A DNA stretch of 64,000 nt from JAEUMG01 sp046349315. GTDB lineage: Bacteria; Pseudomonadota; Alphaproteobacteria; Rhizobiales; Aestuariivirgaceae. Positions 59,646-64,000 of the stretch are shown here, one piece after another. The stretch's first letter is position 1. The number at the start of each line of letters is the position of its first letter. The notes under the pieces were generated by a model. That model was not told where the DNA came from and made no database searches. It saw only the letters and a program-made list of their open reading frames with translations. The stretch lies in assembly GCA_046349315.1 (NCBI GenBank), contig JAXMCQ010000012.1:98856-162855 (forward strand), read 5' to 3'. A program made the translations under genes and the position numbers.

Positions 59646-61052
59646 ATGATGGGAGCAGGAAAGCCGCGCGGCATCGCCGTCGTCGATGTCGGCGCCACCA
59701 ACAGCAAGGTTGTGCTGTTCGATGCGGCCCTGAATGTCGTCGCCGAGCGGAAGGTGGCGAGTGTCCATCGCCCGGCGCCGCCTTACGCGCAGATCGATGC
59801 CGCACCGCTTGCCGCCTTTCTCGCCGAGACGTTACCGGCGCTCGACAAGATATCGCCGATCGATACGATCGTACCGGCGGCGCATGGCGCAGCACTCGCC
59901 CTCATCGCTGAAGATGGCTCATTAGCGATGCCGGTCATGGATTACATGGCGGTGCCGCCGGAAGCGGTCGTTGCGGAATATCGCAAAATCGAGCCGCCCT
60001 TTTCCGAAACCTTCGGACCCTTATTGCCGATGGCGCTTACGCATGGTCTCCAGCTTTATTGGCAGGAGACCCGGTTTCCGGAGCAATTCGCCCGCGTCGC
60101 AACGGTGGTGCCGTGGATCCAGTATGTGAGCTATCTGCTCTCGGGCGTCGCTGCGGTCGAGATATCGAGCATTTCCTGCCAGTCGCAGCTCGTCGACGTG
60201 AAGGCCCGAACCTATTCCTCGCTCGCCCGCAAGCGCGGTTGGGACAGGTTCTTTCCACCCATGGCGATGGCCTGGGATGTCTTAGGCCCGCTCAAGTCCG
60301 AATTTCGCGGTGCAAATTTCCAGGGACGCGGCGCGGTGCTGACCGGCGTCCATGATTCAAGCGCCAATTACTTGCGCTATTTGGCGGCCGGGCAGGGCAG
60401 CTTCACCTTGCTTTCGACCGGCACCTGGATCATCGGCTTCGATACCGATGCCGATCTCGATCGTCTCGACAAGGACCGCGACACGGTGAGCAATACCGAT
60501 GTGCTGGGGCGGGTCGTGGCAAGCTGCCGTTTCTTCGGCGGCAAGGAATTCGAAATCATCGCTGACGGCGCACCGGCCGAAGCGGCGCGTCTTGATACCG
60601 TGATACGACTGATGGCGCGGCGCACGATGCCACTCGCCTCGTTTACGGATTCCGGCGGCCCCATGCCGGGAACCGGCGGCAAGGGCTGCATCACCGGGCC
60701 TCTGGTTGAGAATGCCGAAGAGCGTTCGAGCATCGCCGCGCTCTATTGCGCCTTGATGTGCGATCAGTCGCTCGATGCGATCGGGTCAAAAGCACGGATT
60801 ATCATCGACGGGCCCTTCGCGGAGAATCCGGTCTTTCTCGCCATCCTGGCGGCGCTGCGCCCGCAGCAGCAAGTGCTGGCGTCCGATCTGCGCGACGGCA
60901 CGACGGCAGGGGCTGCGGTTCTCGCCCTCATGGAAGGCAATGGAAGGCTGCCGCAGATCGGGCTGAACCTGCGCGCGGTGGCCCCGGCAATGATCGAGGG
61001 TCTCGATCGCTATCGCGAGGATTGGCTGAAGCGGTCTTGCGCCCAAGCCTAG
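59646..61052 (+). CDS. FGGY-family sugar kinase
   Basis: A 468-residue FGGY kinase: VVDVGATNSKVVLFD phosphate motif, a lid region, LLSTGTWIIGF and a C-terminal IIIDGPFAENPVFLAILAAL adenosine site. The group is that of L-fuculokinase/rhamnulokinase-like enzymes and fits the divergent fucA. GAGGTG precedes two tandem ATGs (59646 and 59649). It starts seven bases after the nuclease-like gene and 57 bases before the SDR gene, so its native promoter may lie in the duplicated segment. Confidence 0.87.
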   Translation: MMGAGKPRGIAVVDVGATNSKVVLFDAALNVVAERKVASVHRPAPPYAQIDAAPLAAFLAETLPALDKISPIDTIVPAAHGAALALIAEDGSLAMPVMDYMAVPPEAVVAEYRKIEPPFSETFGPLLPMALTHGLQLYWQETRFPEQFARVATVVPWIQYVSYLLSGVAAVEISSISCQSQLVDVKARTYSSLARKRGWDRFFPPMAMAWDVLGPLKSEFRGANFQGRGAVLTGVHDSSANYLRYLAAGQGSFTLLSTGTWIIGFDTDADLDRLDKDRDTVSNTDVLGRVVASCRFFGGKEFEIIADGAPAEAARLDTVIRLMARRTMPLASFTDSGGPMPGTGGKGCITGPLVENAEERSSIAALYCALMCDQSLDAIGSKARIIIDGPFAENPVFLAILAALRPQQQVLASDLRDGTTAGAAVLALMEGNGRLPQIGLNLRAVAPAMIEGLDRYREDWLKRSCAQA

Positions 61053-61109
61053 CGGCATGGATCGAGGCTTGCTAAGCAACCGTCTCGGAAAACGGGGATT
61101 TTAAAAATT

Positions 61110-61862
61110 ATGGGTGGTGCGATCTATCCAAGCCTCAAGGGCAAGACGGTTTTCATCACGGGCGGCGCCATGGGAATCGGCGCTGCCTTCGTCGAGGCCT
61201 TTCACCAGCAGGGCTCGAAGGTCGCCTTTGTCGACATTGCCAAGGAAGCGGGCGAGAAGCTTGCCGGGCGGCTCGGCGGCGACATGTGGTTCGGCCATTG
61301 CGATGTGACCGACACGCCGGCCTTGCAGCACGCGATCGCGGCGGCGGCCAAGGCCATCGGACCGATCACGATCCTGATCAACAATGCCGCGCATGATCAG
61401 CGTCACACGCTCGAGGAGATGACGCCCGACTATTGGGACGACCGGATCGCCGTCAATCTCAAGCATCAGTTCTTTGCCTCGCAAGCAGTCGCGCCGATGA
61501 TGAAGGAGGCAGGCGGCGGCGCCATCATCAATATGGGCTCGACATCGTGGAAGATCGGACTCGGCGGGATGGCCGCCTATACGGCGTCGAAATCGGCGGT
61601 GACGGGTCTCACACGCTCGCTCGCCCGTGATCTCGGGTCCTTCAATATCCGCGTCAATACGTTGCTGCCCGGCTGGATCATGACCGAACGCCAGAAGGCC
61701 TTGTGGCTAACGCCTGAAGGCGAGAAGGCGATCATGCAATTCCAGTGCCTCAAGCGGAAGCTCTATCCGGAAGACATGGCGAAGGTCGCATTGTTCCTCG
61801 CTTCCGATGAGGCGGGTGCCTGCACCAACCAGGATTTCATCGCCGATGGCGGATGGGTCTAA
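61110..61862 (+). CDS. SDR sugar 1-dehydrogenase, D-xylose dehydrogenase-like
   Basis: A 250-residue short-chain dehydrogenase. TGGAMGIG (residues 17-24), S144, Y157 and K161 make the NAD site and catalytic set. The start AIYPSLKGKTVFITGG and the C-terminal block (CLKRKLYPEDMAKVALFLASDEAGACTNQDF region) resemble Caulobacter XylB, which oxidises D-xylose to xylonolactone. The actual sugar could equally be L-fucose, D-arabinose or L-rhamnose. It is followed on the opposite strand by an aldose epimerase and an IlvD/Edd dehydratase. Confidence 0.85.
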   Translation: MGGAIYPSLKGKTVFITGGAMGIGAAFVEAFHQQGSKVAFVDIAKEAGEKLAGRLGGDMWFGHCDVTDTPALQHAIAAAAKAIGPITILINNAAHDQRHTLEEMTPDYWDDRIAVNLKHQFFASQAVAPMMKEAGGGAIINMGSTSWKIGLGGMAAYTASKSAVTGLTRSLARDLGSFNIRVNTLLPGWIMTERQKALWLTPEGEKAIMQFQCLKRKLYPEDMAKVALFLASDEAGACTNQDFIADGGWV

Positions 61863-61865
61863 GTA

Positions 61866-62762
61866 TTAGCCCTGCGTGAAGCGCCATTCGATGCGGTGCT
61901 GGTAAAGTTCGCCGGGTCTCAAAACTGCGGTGGGAAAATCCGGACGGTTGGGTGCATCGGGCCAAGTCTGCGGCTCGAGCGCGATTGCACCATATTTCGT
62001 CAAGGGCGGGGCAAAATGCTGCGAGGTATAAAACTGGACGCCCGGTTCCGTCGTCCACACCTCAACACTGCGGCGGGTGCCGGGCTCGCTTAAAGTGGCG
62101 GCATGATGCAATTCGCCGCGCTTGCCGTTCAAACAGAAATTGATGTCATAGACGCCGGTGATTTCGCGTTCCTTCCGGAAGTCGAATTCGGTTCCGGCGA
62201 CATCCTTGGGAGGGCCTTGCGGGATGAGCGCGGCAGTGGCGGGGGTATAGCGGTCGGCTGATACTTGCAGATGATGCTTGCGGGCATCACCGCCGCCCGC
62301 AAGATTCCAATAGACGTGATTGGTGAGATTGACGACCGTGGGCACTGTCGTCTCCGCCGTGAGCTCTAGAGCCAACAATCCGCCATCGAGCGTATAGGTT
62401 GCGGTGGCGATCACGCCTCCGGGAAAGCCCTGATCGCCATCGGGCGAGAACAATGTGAAGCGCGTGCCGTGCTCGACATGAGCAGGCACCCAGTTCCTTT
62501 TGTCGAAGCCTTCCTTCCCGCCATGCAATGTCGCGCCCGGTTCGTTGGCCGACAATTCATGGGTGACGCCGTCGAGGATAAAGCGCGCCCCGCCAATGCG
62601 ATTGGCGAAGCGGCCGCAAACGGCACCCGCATAGTCTGGAACACCGCCTGCGACAATCTCGGTGCCGTGCCATTTGACGGAAGCGATGCGTGCACCATGC
62701 GGCGACAAGGTGACGACCAAGCCGTCGCCCGAATCGAGAATCACGTGATCATGCTGCGCCAC
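61866..62762 (-). CDS. galM: Aldose 1-epimerase (mutarotase)
   Basis: A 298-residue GalM-type protein. Conserved substrate contacts NRIGGARFILDG, TLHGGKEGFDKRNW and the catalytic histidine context NLTNHVYWNLAG are visible. It interconverts sugar anomers, which would supply the beta or alpha form to the SDR dehydrogenase. It lies 18 bases downstream of the dehydratase gene on the same strand and converges on the SDR gene with a three-base gap. Confidence 0.9.
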   Translation of the reverse strand: MAQHDHVILDSGDGLVVTLSPHGARIASVKWHGTEIVAGGVPDYAGAVCGRFANRIGGARFILDGVTHELSANEPGATLHGGKEGFDKRNWVPAHVEHGTRFTLFSPDGDQGFPGGVIATATYTLDGGLLALELTAETTVPTVVNLTNHVYWNLAGGGDARKHHLQVSADRYTPATAALIPQGPPKDVAGTEFDFRKEREITGVYDINFCLNGKRGELHHAATLSEPGTRRSVEVWTTEPGVQFYTSQHFAPPLTKYGAIALEPQTWPDAPNRPDFPTAVLRPGELYQHRIEWRFTQG

Positions 62763-62780
62763 GCGGGACCTCCTCCGGGC

Positions 62781-64000
62781 CTAGTGATTGTCGCGCGGGA
62801 TGCCCTTGGTCTTGGCAATGCGCTGGAACTTGACCGCACCCTTCATCACCATGCCTTGCGCAAGCTGATCGACATTGGCGCGGAACAGTTCCTGCCACGG
62901 CGTCTGGCTCTCCGGCACATGATAGCCGCCATTGGAATTGAGCTTGGCGCGGCGCTTTTCGAGTTCTTCCTTGGAAATCAGGATATCGGCGGTGCCCTTG
63001 TTGAGATCGATGCGGACGCGATCGCCATTCTTCAGCAATGCGAGGCCGCCACCGGCAGCTGCTTCGGGCGAAGCATTGAGGATCGAGGGCGAGCCGGACG
63101 TGCCCGACTGGCGGCCGTCGCCGACGCAAGGGAGCGAATGCACACCCTTTTCGATGAGTTGGCTGGGGGCGCGCATATTCACGACTTCGGCGGCACCCGG
63201 ATAACCCAAAGGCCCGGTGCCGCGCATGAAGAGGATGGTGTTCTCGTCGATACCGAGTTCGGGATTGTCGATATTCTTGTGATAATCCTCAGGACCGTCG
63301 AAGACGATTGCCTTGGCCTCGAAGGCATTGGGATCCTTCGGGTTCGAAAGATAGCGGTCGCGGAATTCCTTGGAGATCACTGAAGTCTTCATGATCGCTG
63401 AATCGAAGAGATTGCCTTTCAGCATCTTGAAGCCTGCCTGCTTCATGATCGGCGCGTCGTAATCCTTGATGACATCGCGGTTCCAGGAGAACTTGCCCTT
63501 GCAATTCTCGCCGATGGTCTTGCCGTTGACCGTCAACGCTCCCTCGTGAATCTGCTTGGCCTTGATCAATTCGGCGACGACTGCGGGAACACCGCCGGCA
63601 CGGTGATAATCTTCACCCAGATATTCGCCGGCGGGCTGCAGATTGACGAGCAGCGGCACGTCATGGCCGACCTTTTCCCAGTCTGCGACGTCGAGCTGGA
63701 CGCCGATGTGCCGGGCAATGGCATTCAAGTGGTTGGGCGCGTTGGTCGAGCCGCCGATCGCCGAATTCACCTTGATCGCGTTCTCGAAAGCCTCGCGCGT
63801 CATGATCTTGGAGGGCGTCAAATCCTCATGCACCATCTCGACGATGCGCTTGCCGGTCTCGTAGGCCATCTGGCCGCGCTCGCGATAGGGTGCGGGGATC
63901 GCCGCATTGCCGGGCAATGTCATGCCAAGCGCCTCGGCGAGCGAGTTCATGGTGTTGGCAGTGCCCATGGTGTTGCAGAAGCCGGTCGAAGGTGCGGAGG
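62781..64000 (-). CDS. IlvD/Edd family sugar-acid dehydratase (5' end outside window)
   Basis: A partial protein of about 406 visible residues; the start lies beyond the window end. The iron-sulfur cysteine context STGFCNTMGTANTMNSLAEA is at the cut edge, and DGRQSGTSGSPSILN and PLGYPGAAEVVNM are dehydratase signatures. This branch includes D-xylonate, L-arabinonate and related sugar-acid dehydratases. Together with the SDR and mutarotase it suggests an oxidative (Weimberg/Dahms-like) sugar route. Confidence 0.9.
   Translation of the reverse strand, partial: SAPSTGFCNTMGTANTMNSLAEALGMTLPGNAAIPAPYRERGQMAYETGKRIVEMVHEDLTPSKIMTREAFENAIKVNSAIGGSTNAPNHLNAIARHIGVQLDVADWEKVGHDVPLLVNLQPAGEYLGEDYHRAGGVPAVVAELIKAKQIHEGALTVNGKTIGENCKGKFSWNRDVIKDYDAPIMKQAGFKMLKGNLFDSAIMKTSVISKEFRDRYLSNPKDPNAFEAKAIVFDGPEDYHKNIDNPELGIDENTILFMRGTGPLGYPGAAEVVNMRAPSQLIEKGVHSLPCVGDGRQSGTSGSPSILNASPEAAAGGGLALLKNGDRVRIDLNKGTADILISKEELEKRRAKLNSNGGYHVPESQTPWQELFRANVDQLAQGMVMKGAVKFQRIAKTKGIPRDNH

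Noticed and set aside
1..64000. tRNA, rRNA, riboswitch or origin of replication
   Set aside because: Intergenic regions were read for cloverleaf arms, known aptamer cores and iteron or DnaA-box clusters; none was convincing.

Overview
The window looks like chromosomal DNA of a heterotrophic alphaproteobacterium, most likely Hyphomicrobiales (Rhizobiales). The reasons are the high GC, the large 1.6-kb-residue-class NAD glutamate dehydrogenase, the htpX-rsmB-heparinase-purH order, an SdhAF4 (DUF1674) gene, an NrsF-type anti-sigma with an ECF sigma, and the iolC-DUF2090 fusion with iolD, iolE and iolB. I see no rRNA, tRNA, CRISPR array, prophage or complete insertion sequence. No gene-free stretch exceeds about 250 bases; the longer gaps hold dispersed hairpin repeats or regulatory sites.

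Layout. 1-15 kb is housekeeping: a CGNR zinc-finger regulator, an orphan LivH-type permease with a small lipoprotein, glutamate dehydrogenase, purH, a heparinase II/III-like protein, rsmB, htpX, an sdhAF4 gene, gluQRS, an AlkA-like glycosylase and an HNH nuclease. 15-19 kb is a patchwork of small accessory genes (two DUF1801 proteins, an alpha/beta hydrolase, an AT-richer unknown gene). 19-22.4 kb carries ppk2, a LOG-family protein and a beta-CASP metallo-beta-lactamase protein, and the block is flanked on both sides by the same 14-bp palindrome.

22.4-26.6 kb is the most notable locus: a bufferin (BufA/BufB/BufC/DoxX) metal-stress RiPP operon with its ECF sigma factor and membrane anti-sigma factor on the divergent strand. 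Both directions have a GTAAC-N17-CGAA type promoter, so the sigma factor probably drives itself and two tandem BufA precursor genes. A strong hairpin separates the precursors from the modifying enzyme gene. 26.6-30.3 kb has a Crp/Fnr regulator, three small proteins, a universal stress protein, pterin carbinolamine dehydratase and an Asp/Glu racemase-like protein.

30.4-64 kb is dominated by sugar and polyol catabolism. It contains a ribose/fructose-type ABC importer; an ABC-2 exporter, an L,D-transpeptidase and an OmpA-like lipoprotein; the iolC-D-E-B inositol genes, split by a DUF559 nuclease-like gene on the other strand; and a ten-gene minus-strand operon (45.6-57.2 kb). That operon combines a MalFGK-type importer with two FGGY kinases, a glycerol-1-phosphate dehydrogenase-like enzyme, a GpsA-like dehydrogenase, a SorC regulator and a HAD phosphatase. 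The last cluster has a FucA-type aldolase, an FGGY kinase, a xylose-dehydrogenase-like SDR, aldose epimerase and an IlvD/Edd dehydratase cut by the window end. Between fucA and its divergent kinase sits a PD-(D/E)XK nuclease-like gene flanked by a 34-bp perfect direct repeat of the fucA leader, which suggests a recent insertion.
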